From an uncultured Bacilli bacterium (lineage in GTDB: Bacteria > Bacillota_I > Bacilli_A > RF39 > UBA660): a DNA stretch of 64,000 bases. The translations under genes were made by a program, and so were the position numbers. Location of the stretch: positions 1 through 64,000 of the forward strand of contig CAKOXL010000002.1 in assembly GCA_934130105.1 (NCBI GenBank). Reading direction: 5' to 3'. This document shows, piece after piece, positions 54,743-63,780 of the stretch. The notes beneath the pieces were generated by a model. The model searched no databases, was not told the origin of the DNA, and worked only from the letters and a program-made list of their open reading frames with translations. Numbering within the stretch: position 1 is the first letter of the stretch; each line of letters opens with the position of its first letter.

Positions 54743-55055
54743 CTTTATACACTTCCTTAGCTAAATTAAATACACTCCAACCCTTAGGCCAACCAACATA
54801 AAAAGCGGCATGAGTAATAATTCCTGCCATTTCTTCTTTGGTAACCCCATTCTTCTTAGCATTTTCTAAATGATACTTTAAAGAATTATCAGTGATACCA
54901 GATGACATTAAAGCAACTACTGTAATGATGCATCTTGTTTTTAAATCAATCGAATCATCATTCCAATTTTCACCAAATAAAATATCATCATTATAATGAG
55001 CAAAGTTAGGAGCAAATTCTCCTAAAGCTTCTCTTCCTGCTGTTTGTTTAATCAT
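54735..55055 (-). CDS. Carboxymuconolactone decarboxylase-family protein
   Basis: This 106-residue protein has the CMD/AhpD-like helical fold (LKTRCIITVVALMSSG, LKYHLENAKKNGVTKEE, ITHAAFYVGWPKGWS). The catalytic CxxC of AhpD peroxidases is absent; a Cys in TRCI and a His in ITHAAF remain. The chemistry is unknown, perhaps linked to the adjacent cupin. It overlaps both neighbours by 8 bases. Confidence 0.88.
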   Translation of the reverse strand: MIKQTAGREALGEFAPNFAHYNDDILFGENWNDDSIDLKTRCIITVVALMSSGITDNSLKYHLENAKKNGVTKEEMAGIITHAAFYVGWPKGWSVFNLAKEVYKDE

Positions 55056-55557
55056 GATTACACCACTTTTCTATTTTTTCTAAAGATGATTTTGCACTGC
55101 TTCCACGAATAGCTAATCCATCTTTTATAGTAGCATTCTTACAAAATCTATGCACATCTTCCATGATACTACCTAATCCTGAACCTTCATGAGTAGAAAA
55201 AGGCATCACAACTTTACCAGTAAAATCAAGACCCTCTAATACTGTAAATAAAGGGCAAGGGTAATGCCCCCACCAGATAGGTCCACCAATATAAATGATA
55301 TCATAGTTATCTAAACTATTTAAATGATTTTTAACTTCAGGTCTAATATCATTCGCAAGTTCTTCTTTTGCTACATCACAACATTCATGATAATTGTAAG
55401 GATACTCCTTAACAGGTTCAACCTTCAAAAGATCAGCCCCAACAATCTTACTAATTTCTTCTGCTACAATTTCTGTATTTCCTTTATCAATATTTCTAAT
55501 TCCATCTTCCATATAGTTTTCACCAGTATGGGAAAAATAAATAACTAAACTTTTCAT
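55048..55557 (-). CDS. Flavodoxin-like protein (first in operon)
   Basis: This 169-residue protein has the FMN loop FSHTGENYMED, a DIIYIGGPIWWGHYPCPLF segment and VMPFSTHEGSGLGS. This is the longer flavodoxin type found next to aldo/keto reductases and MerR regulators. It ends in the CMD gene with an 8-base overlap. Confidence 0.9.
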   Translation of the reverse strand: MKSLVIYFSHTGENYMEDGIRNIDKGNTEIVAEEISKIVGADLLKVEPVKEYPYNYHECCDVAKEELANDIRPEVKNHLNSLDNYDIIYIGGPIWWGHYPCPLFTVLEGLDFTGKVVMPFSTHEGSGLGSIMEDVHRFCKNATIKDGLAIRGSSAKSSLEKIEKWCNHD

Positions 55558-55571
55558 AAAATCTTCCTTTC

Positions 55572-56411
55572 TTATTTTTCATATTCAGGTTGCCATTTAC
55601 TAAAACGCTCTAGAGCTTCTTCTGTTCTAACATAATATCTTTCTTTTTTATTAATACTTTCTATTTTCTTCATATCTTCTTCTGATAATTTAAAATCAAA
55701 AATATCAAAATTTTCTCTTACATGGTTGGTATTTTTAGAGCCAGGTATCGCAATAAATCCCATATCAAGATGCCATCTTAAAATAATTTGAGCTGGTGTT
55801 TTATGATATTTATTCCCAAGTTCTTGAAAAACACTTTCCTTCATTAAAGAAGAGTCCCCATGACCTAATGGATACCAACTCATTAGTTTAATATTCTCTT
55901 TATCAATTACTTGTCTAAGTTCTTCTTGTCTAAAATAAGGATGTGCTTCTACTTGAATTACCTGTGGTTTAATCTCACAGTTTTTTAAAATCTCTTCTAA
56001 ATATTCTCCTTCAAAATTAGAAACTCCAATTGCTCTTATTTTTCCTTCTTTATAGGCTTTTTCTAACATTCTATACCCCTTCATATAATTGCCACCAGGT
56101 TGATGAAGAAATAATAAATCAATATAATCTGTTCCTAATCTTTCTAAAGTCTCATCAATAGCATTCTCATTTTCATACTCAGTAACCCATAGCTTGGTTG
56201 ATAAAAAGATATCTTTTCTATCTTGGTTAGATTGAGCTATTCCTCTACCAGCTGCTCTTTCATTCATATAAGCATTCGCAGTATCAATAAGTCTATAACC
56301 CATATTAATACCTTCTCTTACTGTGATATTAGCATCTTCTGGTGAAATTAAATAAGTACCAAGTCCAAAATTAGGCATTTCTACCCCATTATTTAATATT
56401 AACTTTTCCAT
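55572..56411 (-). CDS. Aldo/keto reductase
   Basis: This 279-residue (beta/alpha)8 NADPH-dependent reductase has the catalytic Asp/Tyr in LIDTANAYMNE, Lys in FLSTKLW and His in LLFLHQPGG. The C-terminal IPGSKNTNHVRENFDIF block binds NADPH. It reduces aldehydes or ketones, and its place with a MerR regulator suggests a carbonyl- or quinone-stress function. Confidence 0.94.
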   Translation of the reverse strand: MEKLILNNGVEMPNFGLGTYLISPEDANITVREGINMGYRLIDTANAYMNERAAGRGIAQSNQDRKDIFLSTKLWVTEYENENAIDETLERLGTDYIDLLFLHQPGGNYMKGYRMLEKAYKEGKIRAIGVSNFEGEYLEEILKNCEIKPQVIQVEAHPYFRQEELRQVIDKENIKLMSWYPLGHGDSSLMKESVFQELGNKYHKTPAQIILRWHLDMGFIAIPGSKNTNHVRENFDIFDFKLSEEDMKKIESINKKERYYVRTEEALERFSKWQPEYEK

Positions 56412-56426
56412 TTTATTCTTCCTTTC

Positions 56427-56495
56427 TTAACTATTTAACTCTTTAATCCAATTACTTACTTCCGTCCTAGAAACACTAAGTCTCATATCTAATTT
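56427..56495 (-). pseudogene. Gene remnant resembling a flavodoxin C-terminus
   Basis: Directly after the merR stop an open frame of about 22 codons reads DMRLSVSRTEVSNWIKELNS and then stops at 56427. It has no ribosome binding site. The SRTEVSNWIKEL end resembles the last residues of the two flavodoxins in the operon (DIDSWISSL, LEKIEKWC). It looks like the tail of a deleted gene. Confidence 0.4.
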
Positions 56496-56879
56496 TTATA
56501 TTTCCTCTGTGAAATCTTTTCTGATACCCTCTTCTATTTCTGAATATAGGCCTATCTTATAATCAAGTCTTTCTATGGTTTTCATAATTTCCTCTTGTTT
56601 AGAAACTAGTATTTTTCTCTGTTCTACTAACAATTCTTTTCTAGCACTAACAGTTTTCTTACCTTCTTTAAATAAATCCATATATTTAACTAATGCTTCA
56701 ATTTGCATACCAGCTGACCTCATGCACTTAATAAACTCAATCTGTCTGCAAGATTTATCATCATAATTTCTAATACCAGACTGGTTTCTTGGTACATTAG
56801 AAAGTAACCCTATCTTTTCATAATAACGAAGAGTATCTTGGCTTAAATCATATTTTTTACTTACTTCTGAGATTGTCAT
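56496..56879 (-). CDS. MerR-family transcriptional regulator
   Basis: This 127-residue protein has the MerR helix-turn-helix TISEVSKKYDLSQDTLRYYEKIGLL (first 20: TISEVSKKYDLSQDTLRYYE), the wing with NQSGIRNYDD, and a long C-terminal dimer coiled coil. No metal-binding Cys cluster is present, so it is the aldehyde- or redox-responsive AdhR type. It sits 7 bases after dxs and in front of the aldo/keto reductase. A 19-bp-spacer promoter upstream of dxs is its likely target. Confidence 0.92.
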   Translation of the reverse strand: MTISEVSKKYDLSQDTLRYYEKIGLLSNVPRNQSGIRNYDDKSCRQIEFIKCMRSAGMQIEALVKYMDLFKEGKKTVSARKELLVEQRKILVSKQEEIMKTIERLDYKIGLYSEIEEGIRKDFTEEI

Positions 56880-56886
56880 ACTACAC

Positions 56887-58650
56887 CTACTTATTTAATA
56901 AATTAAGAATATCTTCCGTAATCTGTTCTTTCGTTAACCTATTATCTTTTAATAAAGTATTAACATCATATCTATCATAGAAAGCCTTTTTAATACCATA
57001 ATTTTTAACTAACATATCACTACTTCCATAATAACTAGCTATCTTTTCACCAAAACCACCATCTAAAATACCGTCTTCTAGAGTAATTACTAGTTTGTGA
57101 TTATTCTTAATTTCATCTAATAACTTAGTATCAAGACCTGTGATATATCTAGGATTAATTAAAGTAGCATGAATATCTTTTTCTTCTAATTCTTTTACTA
57201 CTGCTTCTCCTAATTGATAAAAATCTCCTAATGCTAAAATAGCTACCTCACTACCACTTTTTTCAACCTTATATTGATTTAAATTACTATAATCCGTATC
57301 AACTGTCCTATCATCATTTACTACTCCATTACAAGGAATACGAATCGCAACAGGATAAGAATTTTGTTCAATACTCCAGTCTAACATAGCAAAATATTCA
57401 TTTTTACTAGTAGGAGCTAAATAAACCATATTAGGAATATTTGAAATAAAAGAAATATCAAAAATACCTAAATGCGTAATATCATTCATTCCATAAATAG
57501 AAGCTGTATTTACTAAAATAGTAGCACTACTTTTATTAATACATAAGTCTTGAGATAACTGGTCATAAGTTCTTTGCATAAAACTAGAGTGTGTAGCAAA
57601 TACTGGCTTTCCACCATTTTTAGCGATACCTGATGCAAGGGCAACTGCGTGTTCTTCCGCAATACCAACATCAACAAACTGACTACCTGCTTCCATTCTT
57701 CTTTCCTTCGTAAAACCAATATTACTTGGAACACCAGCAACAATAGTAACTACTTTTTTATCTTTTTTCATTTTATCTAGTAAATATTCGCCCGTTAAAT
57801 TACCATAATTTTCACTATTTCCTATGAATTTAGATTTACCTGTTTCAACATCAAAAGGCATAGTCCAGTGCCAATTTTCTTTATTTTCTGTTGCATATTG
57901 ATAACCTTTTCCCTTCTCAGTATGAATATGAACAACAATTGGGTGATCAATATCTTTAACACTTTTAAAAGCTTGAATTAAAGTATCAATATCATTACCA
58001 TTTTCTACATACATATAGTCAAGTCCCATAGCCTTAAATAAGTTATTACTACAAGTACAATTACTTTCTCTAAGCTCTTTCAAATTCTTATAAAGGCCAC
58101 CATGATTTTCAGCAATAGACATTTCATTATCATTAACTACAATAATAAGATTAGTATTAGTATCTCCTACATAATCAAGTCCTTCTAATGCTTCTCCACC
58201 ACTTAGGGAACCATCTCCAATCACACCAATCACATTATACTTATCCCCTACTAAGTCTCTTGCTTTTGCTAAGCCTGATGCTAAACTAATAGAAGTAGAA
58301 GTATGACCTATCTTAAAGAAATCATGTTTACTTTCTTCAAAATCAGTATAACCTGTTACATCATCATAGTGATTTTTCTCCATAAAAGATAACTTTCTAC
58401 CAGTTAAAATCTTATGTGTATAACTCTGATGAGAAACATCAAACACAATCTTATCTTCTGGAGAATTAAAAATATAATGTAGAGCTATAATAGCTTCAAC
58501 CATTCCAAAATTAGGACCAAAATGTCCACCATGAATACTTAATTTTTCTAGTAAAACACTTCTAATTTCACTAGCTAAAGTCTTTAATTCGTCACTAGTT
58601 AACTGCTTTAAATCACTAGGACTATCTACTTTACTTAATATTTCTAACAT
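56887..58650 (-). CDS. dxs: 1-deoxy-D-xylulose-5-phosphate synthase (short type)
   Basis: This 587-residue transketolase-like enzyme joins pyruvate and glyceraldehyde-3-phosphate with thiamine diphosphate to start the MEP isoprenoid pathway. It shows GGHFGPNFGMVE, GHTSTSISLASG, the ThDP/Mg motif GDGSLSGGEALEG with NDNEMSIAEN, and DVGIAEEHAVALASG with the catalytic Glu. It is shorter than the usual 620-640 residues. ATG at 58650 follows GGAGG. It is the first gene of a MerR-linked redox operon, an unusual place for dxs. Confidence 0.9.
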   Translation of the reverse strand: MLEILSKVDSPSDLKQLTSDELKTLASEIRSVLLEKLSIHGGHFGPNFGMVEAIIALHYIFNSPEDKIVFDVSHQSYTHKILTGRKLSFMEKNHYDDVTGYTDFEESKHDFFKIGHTSTSISLASGLAKARDLVGDKYNVIGVIGDGSLSGGEALEGLDYVGDTNTNLIIVVNDNEMSIAENHGGLYKNLKELRESNCTCSNNLFKAMGLDYMYVENGNDIDTLIQAFKSVKDIDHPIVVHIHTEKGKGYQYATENKENWHWTMPFDVETGKSKFIGNSENYGNLTGEYLLDKMKKDKKVVTIVAGVPSNIGFTKERRMEAGSQFVDVGIAEEHAVALASGIAKNGGKPVFATHSSFMQRTYDQLSQDLCINKSSATILVNTASIYGMNDITHLGIFDISFISNIPNMVYLAPTSKNEYFAMLDWSIEQNSYPVAIRIPCNGVVNDDRTVDTDYSNLNQYKVEKSGSEVAILALGDFYQLGEAVVKELEEKDIHATLINPRYITGLDTKLLDEIKNNHKLVITLEDGILDGGFGEKIASYYGSSDMLVKNYGIKKAFYDRYDVNTLLKDNRLTKEQITEDILNLLNK

Positions 58651-58677
58651 ATATATTCCTCCAATCATTACATTTAA

Positions 58678-58708
58678 TATATACTACTTAGAGTTTGCTC
58701 CAAGTCAA
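58678..58708 (-). promoter_or_regulatory. MerR-type promoter/operator upstream of dxs
   Basis: TTGACT (58703-58708) and TATATA (58678-58683) are separated by 19 bases, the over-long spacer of MerR-activated promoters. The spacer region contains the inverted repeat ACTTAGAG-tttg-CTCCAAGT (58686-58705, plus-strand view), with one mismatch. It lies 28 bases before the dxs ATG. Confidence 0.8.
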
Positions 58709-58717
58709 GATGTTTTT

Positions 58718-58745
58718 AAAAAAATAGATTGATTTTATATCAACC
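58718..58745 (-). terminator. Terminator of the GNAT gene
   Basis: On the minus strand GGTTGAT and ATCAATC form a 7-bp stem (one G-U) with a T-rich tail, 12 bases past the GNAT stop. Confidence 0.7.
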
Positions 58746-58757
58746 TACACAGTATTA

Positions 58758-59204
58758 TTATTTTTCTAACTTCATATATAAAATAGGATAATGATTTCCT
58801 TGCTCATCTAATTCTTCCCTTTTATACACTTTAAATCCCATATGTTCATAAAATTCTATTGCATTAGGATTTTGTTCATTAACTACAAGTTTGTTAACAT
58901 TATAGTTTTCTATTCCATAATTAATTAACCTTTTTCCAAGGCCTTTTCCTCTTTCACTATTCTTAATAAATAGCATTTCCAATTTTGTACCTTCTATTCC
59001 CATAAAGGCAATTGGTATATTAATATCATTTTCTATAATTATTAAATGTGATACTTCATTTAAAGCCTGAGGCACATACTTCTTTATATTTTTTATTTCT
59101 TCATCTGATAAAAACAAATGCGTTGCTTTTACCGAATCTTCCCATACTTCTAGTAATCTATTTATTAATACTACTGTTCTATTATTTACTTCAATGATAC
59201 TCAT
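58758..59204 (-). CDS. GNAT-family N-acetyltransferase
   Basis: This 148-residue protein has the acetyl-CoA binding motif A (EMLFIKNSERGKGLGKRLI) and motif B (NPNAIEFYEHMGFKVYKRE). The substrate is unknown. ATG at 59204 follows GAGGGGTGG; a frame from 59249 has no ribosome binding site. Confidence 0.92.
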   Translation of the reverse strand: MSIIEVNNRTVVLINRLLEVWEDSVKATHLFLSDEEIKNIKKYVPQALNEVSHLIIIENDINIPIAFMGIEGTKLEMLFIKNSERGKGLGKRLINYGIENYNVNKLVVNEQNPNAIEFYEHMGFKVYKREELDEQGNHYPILYMKLEK

Positions 59205-59340
59205 ATTCCACCCCTCATAAATTATTTTGTGATAGTTTTTGTTAAACAATTTTTAGTGATAATATTTCAATCAAAAGCGTAACTCCTATCAGCAATCCAA
59301 TTGATAAACTCACCTAAATAAAGTATAATACACATTTTTA

Positions 59341-59499
59341 TTATTTCTCTTGTTTTAATAAAATAATAATACCAATAACTAGTGAACAAATTCCTACGAT
59401 AATTCCAATTATACCATTATATAAAGAATTATCTACATTAACCTGAGTGAATGATAACAATGCTGACTGTGTTAGTTCTAATGATATTAGTGCTGTAGC
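59341..59499 (-). pseudogene. C-terminal fragment of a small membrane protein
   Basis: An open frame of 52 codons without a start codon reads ATALISLELTQSALLSF, then a hydrophobic span GIIGIIVGICSLVIGIIIL and a stop at 59341. In-frame stops lie immediately upstream. It looks like the 3' end of a decayed membrane-protein gene. The rest of 59205-59536 has no recognisable gene. Confidence 0.5.
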
Positions 59500-59536
59500 T
59501 TATTATAATTAACTTTTAATTTTTCTATTATACTTT

Positions 59537-60115
59537 TCATGGTCTAACACATTCCATAATAATCTGAACAATATCTTCTATCTCATCTTTGCAATCATTG
59601 ATAGTCCATTCTTTCACTACTGCCATAATACCATGAACATAAAACTGTAATATATATTTCTTTTTATTACTAGAAACACCATATTTATCTAAAATAGGAT
59701 TCAATATATATTTTTCTAAATTAGAATATGCTTCCTGAGTTTTCATAACAGTTGGGCTTTTAAAAGCCGCCATAAATAGCTTTTTATTGCTTTTAATAAA
59801 ATCTAAGTAAGGTTTTAAATATTCTTCATTAATCAAAATTAAATCTTCTTTATTTGAAGTATTTATTTTATTGATAAATTCCTTAGGTGTTTTATTAAAA
59901 TGCATTATTAATTTATTTACAGTGTGCTCTAATGTTTCATTTAATAAATCATCAATAGATTCATAATGAAGATAAAAAGTTGAGCGATTAAACCCAGCTT
60001 TTTCACATATTTCTTTAACAGTTATATATTCGATATCTTTCTGTTCTAATAAAATAATAAATGCTTCATCAAATAAAGAAGCAGTATTAAAATATTTACT
60101 TTCCTGTTTATTCAT
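59537..60115 (-). CDS. TetR-family transcriptional regulator
   Basis: This 192-residue protein has an N-terminal helix-turn-helix (ITVKEICEKAGFNRSTFYLHY) of which the recognition helix is FNRSTFYLHY, followed by a helical ligand-binding domain with a GIMAVVKEW segment typical of the TetR_C subgroup in Bacillota. AGGAGTGG precedes the ATG. It follows a small membrane protein by 24 bases; a target is not evident. Confidence 0.9.
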   Translation of the reverse strand: MNKQESKYFNTASLFDEAFIILLEQKDIEYITVKEICEKAGFNRSTFYLHYESIDDLLNETLEHTVNKLIMHFNKTPKEFINKINTSNKEDLILINEEYLKPYLDFIKSNKKLFMAAFKSPTVMKTQEAYSNLEKYILNPILDKYGVSSNKKKYILQFYVHGIMAVVKEWTINDCKDEIEDIVQIIMECVRP

Positions 60116-60139
60116 TTAATACCACTCCTTTTTTAATTA

Positions 60140-60484
60140 CTATTTAGATTCAGAAATCTCATTTGCTAACTTTATTATATCATAAGCATATTTTTCTTTA
60201 GAAGACTTTAATATCTTTTTATATATTGGATAGTTAACACTAACACCAATAATACCGATAATACCAATAATAATTCCAAGTATAAAAGAATTACCTATCA
60301 CTTTCATAGATAAGCACATACCAATTCCTAACACTAAACTCATAACAACACCATTTGTATAAGCAAATATTTCTGCTGGTAATTTAGCCTTTCTATCTAG
60401 TTTTTTTAAAGCAATCACTTTAGATTCATTTTTCTTAGAATATTCATTTACAATATGCTCCGCATAAATTTTATCTGTATTCAT
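60140..60484 (-). CDS. Small two-span membrane protein
   Basis: This 114-residue protein has a charged N-terminus (VIALKKLDRKAKLPAEIFAY), two spans (about 44-62 and 67-87) and a basic cytoplasmic tail YPIYKKILKSSKEKYAYDII. It is a conserved Clostridia-type protein of unknown function that is sometimes labelled dihydropteridine reductase without clear basis. AGGTG precedes the ATG. It is probably co-transcribed with the TetR gene. Confidence 0.75.
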   Translation of the reverse strand: MNTDKIYAEHIVNEYSKKNESKVIALKKLDRKAKLPAEIFAYTNGVVMSLVLGIGMCLSMKVIGNSFILGIIIGIIGIIGVSVNYPIYKKILKSSKEKYAYDIIKLANEISESK

Positions 60485-60591
60485 TTAAAACACCTTTTCC
60501 TTTCTCATTGCAACTACATTTTATCAATAAATATAAAAATCTTAAACAACACAAAAAGGTAAAAATGTCTATTTAAATTTATTTAATAAAC

Positions 60592-61506
60592 TTAATCTTT
60601 ATCATTTAACAAATACACTTTTAGTAAGTCATATGTTTTCGTTTCTAATTTTGATTCCTTCTTTAACTTTTCAAACTCATTTTCCAAAAGTACAAATTCT
60701 TCTCTTGCACTCATTGCATGATCTGATATACACATTTTGCCTATGAAATTAGAAAACATAAATCTATAAATAAACGCACAGAAATTCTTTTTGTTTACAC
60801 AATTTTCATATTCACCTTTAGGAAGTATTTCATATCCTAATTTTTTAAGAACATCATATTCTTCTATAATTGCGTCCATTATTAGTAAAGAATATTCTTT
60901 ATCTTTTTTCAGTAACTTTAAATTACCATTTACTTTATAACTAGCAAATGCTAAAGGAAGAACAGCACAGGCATGTGTTTTAAGATAATCATTCATTTTA
61001 TTTTCTATAATTACTTTTATTTTAGTTTCTTTAAATACACTTCTTATAAAGTCATTACTAGTATCTTTTCCATCTATTCTACCAATTTGAATTTTATTTA
61101 AACAAATTGAATCTATATAGGTATCATATTTTTTACCAGCTGCCATAAAGAAGGCAAATAACACATTTTTATTTTTGATATTTGCATATCTTTCAGCTAA
61201 CATATTATTACCTACAAATACTATATTTTTACTTTTATTACTTTCTATAATAGGAACAATACTATCTAAAGATGAAAATCTTGAAACTACAAATATGGCA
61301 TCATAAATATCATTTTCTTCTAACTTATCTATTACATTAAAATGATCCACTGTTCTTCTACTAAATTTATGTTTGATAATAAGACCGTTATTTTTTAGAT
61401 TTTCATAAGTTTTATTTCTTACTAATATAGTAACATCATTACCTTTTTTTATAGAATGTGCTAGATTAGAGCCAACTACACCAGCTCCAATAATTAATAT
61501 TCTCAT
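60592..61506 (-). CDS. Ketopantoate reductase (ApbA/PanE)-like protein
   Basis: This 304-residue protein starts with the Rossmann motif ILIIGAGVVGSNLAHSI. It has the family layout of an N-terminal NADP domain and a helical C-terminal domain, with NDYLKTHACAVLPLA. Several catalytic positions of true PanE (the Lys and Asn in the helical domain) are not clear, so it may reduce another 2-keto acid. ATG at 61506 follows AAAGGA. Confidence 0.75.
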   Translation of the reverse strand: MRILIIGAGVVGSNLAHSIKKGNDVTILVRNKTYENLKNNGLIIKHKFSRRTVDHFNVIDKLEENDIYDAIFVVSRFSSLDSIVPIIESNKSKNIVFVGNNMLAERYANIKNKNVLFAFFMAAGKKYDTYIDSICLNKIQIGRIDGKDTSNDFIRSVFKETKIKVIIENKMNDYLKTHACAVLPLAFASYKVNGNLKLLKKDKEYSLLIMDAIIEEYDVLKKLGYEILPKGEYENCVNKKNFCAFIYRFMFSNFIGKMCISDHAMSAREEFVLLENEFEKLKKESKLETKTYDLLKVYLLNDKD

Positions 61507-61601
61507 TTCAACCATTCCTTTCAACAAACTACTATTTATCTATTTTTATGTATCACTAATATAAGTTTATCATATAACTACTACTTTGCATCAATCTATT
61601 T

Positions 61602-61640
61602 AAATAAAAAATACCTAGAATTTTTTCTAAGTATTTTTTG
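61602..61640 (-). terminator. Terminator of the MATE gene
   Basis: A 12-bp stem (61608-61619 with 61625-61636, one mismatch) has A/T runs on both sides, so it could act in both directions. It lies about 130 bases after the MATE stop. Confidence 0.72.
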
Positions 61641-61768
61641 TAAAAATTGATCAAAATACAAATATTCATATCAAAATATCTTACTAATTTAATTACACAT
61701 GAATAAAAACAAAATATTTTAATGAATGATATCATCAAGTCAAATAATTTCAATTATAATTTGTTACA

Positions 61769-63097
61769 TTAAGCATATTCATATTTCTTTTTATTTTTTA
61801 TTAAACAAATAATGCTTACAATTAATGCTAATATTTCAGCAACTAATACAGATAACCATATTCCATTTACACCAATTAATTTTGGTAATACTAATATCAC
61901 TATAACTTGAAATACCAATGTCCTTGCAAAAGATATAAGTGCTGATACAAAGCCATCATTAAGTGCCGTAAAGAATGATGAGGCATATATATTAAACCAA
62001 CTTATAATATAAGATAATGAATATAGCCTCAAAGCATTGATAGTTAAATTTAGTAACTCTTTATCATAACCAACAAATATACTTGCAAGTGGTTTAGCAA
62101 ATATTTCAGCAAGTAATGTCATTACTATCGCTGTTACTCCTAACAACCTTATACTTTTCTTTAATAAACTTTTTAATTCTTCCTTATTATCTGCTCCATA
62201 ATGATAACTTATTATTGGAGCTGAACCTACTGAATATCCAACATAAGTTCCTACAAATAAAAATCCTACATACATGATTATTCCATAAGCAGATACACCA
62301 TTTGACCCAACCAATTTCATAAGTTGCATGTTAAATAAAATATTTACAAGTGACATAGATAAATTAGTAACCATTTCTGATGATCCATTAACACAAGTCT
62401 TTAATATTGGTGATAACTCAAACTTAGTTTTAACAAGTTTTAATGGCGATTTATTTTTTCTAATAAAATATATCATTGGTATAGTAGCACCAACAATTTG
62501 ACTTGTTATAGTTGCTATTGCCGCACCAGATACTCCTAGTTTAAATACATAAATAAGTAAGAAATCTAATATCATATTAGTTAATCCAGCTATTATTGAT
62601 ATAACTAGTCCAAATCCAGGCTTCTCTGCTACTACCAAGAATGATTGAAAACTATTTTGCAAAATAAATGCTGTCATTCCTATTAATAATATTCTTCCAT
62701 AAGTTAAACAATTAGGTAACATATCTTCTGTTGCTTTTAATAATACCGCTATCGGTTCTAAAAATAATAGACCAATAATAGTAAATATAATACCTAATAT
62801 AATTTCTAAATATACTAGCATTGAAAAATATCTGTTAGCTTTTTCATTATCTCCTTCACCTAAAGTTTTTGAAATCATAGCACTTCCACCTGTACCAAAC
62901 ATAAATCCTATTGTACCAATTATCATAATAACCGGCATAATTAAATTTACTGATGCAAAAGCACTACCTTTCACAACATTTGAAATAAATAAACCATCTA
63001 CTACACCATATATTGAAGTAAAAATCATCATTATTATTGTAGGTAAAGTAAACTTAACCAAATTTTTATAAGTAAAATGTTCTGATATACTAATCAT
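61769..63097 (-). CDS. MATE-family efflux transporter
   Basis: This 442-residue protein has twelve predicted spans in two bundles. Typical MATE segments are LPTIIMMIFTSIYGVVDGLF, GTGGSAMISKTLGEGD, and YSVGSAPIISYHYGA in the second half. It exports organic cations or drugs with Na+ or H+. ATG at 63097 follows GGAGG and overlaps the kinase-like stop. With a leader RNA upstream of the pair, export may be ligand-controlled. Confidence 0.94.
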   Translation of the reverse strand: MISISEHFTYKNLVKFTLPTIIMMIFTSIYGVVDGLFISNVVKGSAFASVNLIMPVIMIIGTIGFMFGTGGSAMISKTLGEGDNEKANRYFSMLVYLEIILGIIFTIIGLLFLEPIAVLLKATEDMLPNCLTYGRILLIGMTAFILQNSFQSFLVVAEKPGFGLVISIIAGLTNMILDFLLIYVFKLGVSGAAIATITSQIVGATIPMIYFIRKNKSPLKLVKTKFELSPILKTCVNGSSEMVTNLSMSLVNILFNMQLMKLVGSNGVSAYGIIMYVGFLFVGTYVGYSVGSAPIISYHYGADNKEELKSLLKKSIRLLGVTAIVMTLLAEIFAKPLASIFVGYDKELLNLTINALRLYSLSYIISWFNIYASSFFTALNDGFVSALISFARTLVFQVIVILVLPKLIGVNGIWLSVLVAEILALIVSIICLIKNKKKYEYA

Positions 63098-63713
63098 TTT
63101 TACTACCTCCAAACCACATTTCTATATATTCCGATAATGGGTTTATTATTTTCTTAATTTCTATATTTGATGTATTTATACATAAATCATAATTTTTCTT
63201 ATTACCCCACTCCAGACTAGAAATTAAACTATTAAATGCTTTTCTATTTTTATCTATATCTTTAATTTTATTTATTAACTCTTTATCAGTTAGATTTTCA
63301 TCTTTTAATGCTTTCTTTTTACAGCGATTAACTTTACTATCCATATTGGCATAAACGAAAATATTCATTGGATTATATTCTTTTAATATAACATTGGCAC
63401 CACGACCAACGATAATGGCATTCCCTTTATCTGCAATTTGTTTTAATATTTTAGTTTGTTTCACCAAAATATCAGTTTGATTTTTTATAAGTGGATAACT
63501 TACTGTAAAAGTTTTTCCAAATTGAAAAGCAATTGGATATATACCTTTTTCTGATATATTCTTTATGTAATCTTCTGAATCTCCTGTTTCTTTTGCGAGT
63601 AAATTTATTATTTCAGAATCATAATAAGCATACCCTAATTTATCAGCCAACCTTTTACCTATTTCTCTACCACCTGAACCAAATTCTCTACTTATTGTAA
63701 TAATCTTATTCAT
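63090..63713 (-). CDS. Cytidylate kinase-like family protein
   Basis: This 207-residue P-loop-type protein starts ITISREFGSGGREIGKRLA, the degenerate phosphate loop of the cytidylate-kinase-like family. It continues YYDSEIINLLAK and AIIVGRGANVIL. Such proteins often sit beside MATE transporters or regulators in Bacillota; the natural substrate is unclear. GAGGTAGG precedes the ATG. It is the first gene after the leader RNA. Confidence 0.87.
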   Translation of the reverse strand: MNKIITISREFGSGGREIGKRLADKLGYAYYDSEIINLLAKETGDSEDYIKNISEKGIYPIAFQFGKTFTVSYPLIKNQTDILVKQTKILKQIADKGNAIIVGRGANVILKEYNPMNIFVYANMDSKVNRCKKKALKDENLTDKELINKIKDIDKNRKAFNSLISSLEWGNKKNYDLCINTSNIEIKKIINPLSEYIEMWFGGSKND

Positions 63714-63738
63714 AACTACCTACCTCTTTAAATTATTT

Positions 63739-63780
63739 CAAAATAAAAGCCCAGTTATTTCATTTTAAAATAACCGAGCT
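63739..63780 (-). terminator. Leader terminator upstream of the kinase/MATE genes
   Basis: The stem AGCTCGGTTATTT and AAATAACTGGGCT (13 bp with G-U pairs) is followed by TTTTATTTT on the minus strand. It ends about 25 bases before the kinase-like ATG. Confidence 0.8.

Noticed and set aside
61556..61753. 65-codon minus-strand open frame after the MATE gene
   Set aside because: It has no ribosome binding site, spans the MATE terminator hairpin and encodes a composition typical of random AT-rich DNA.
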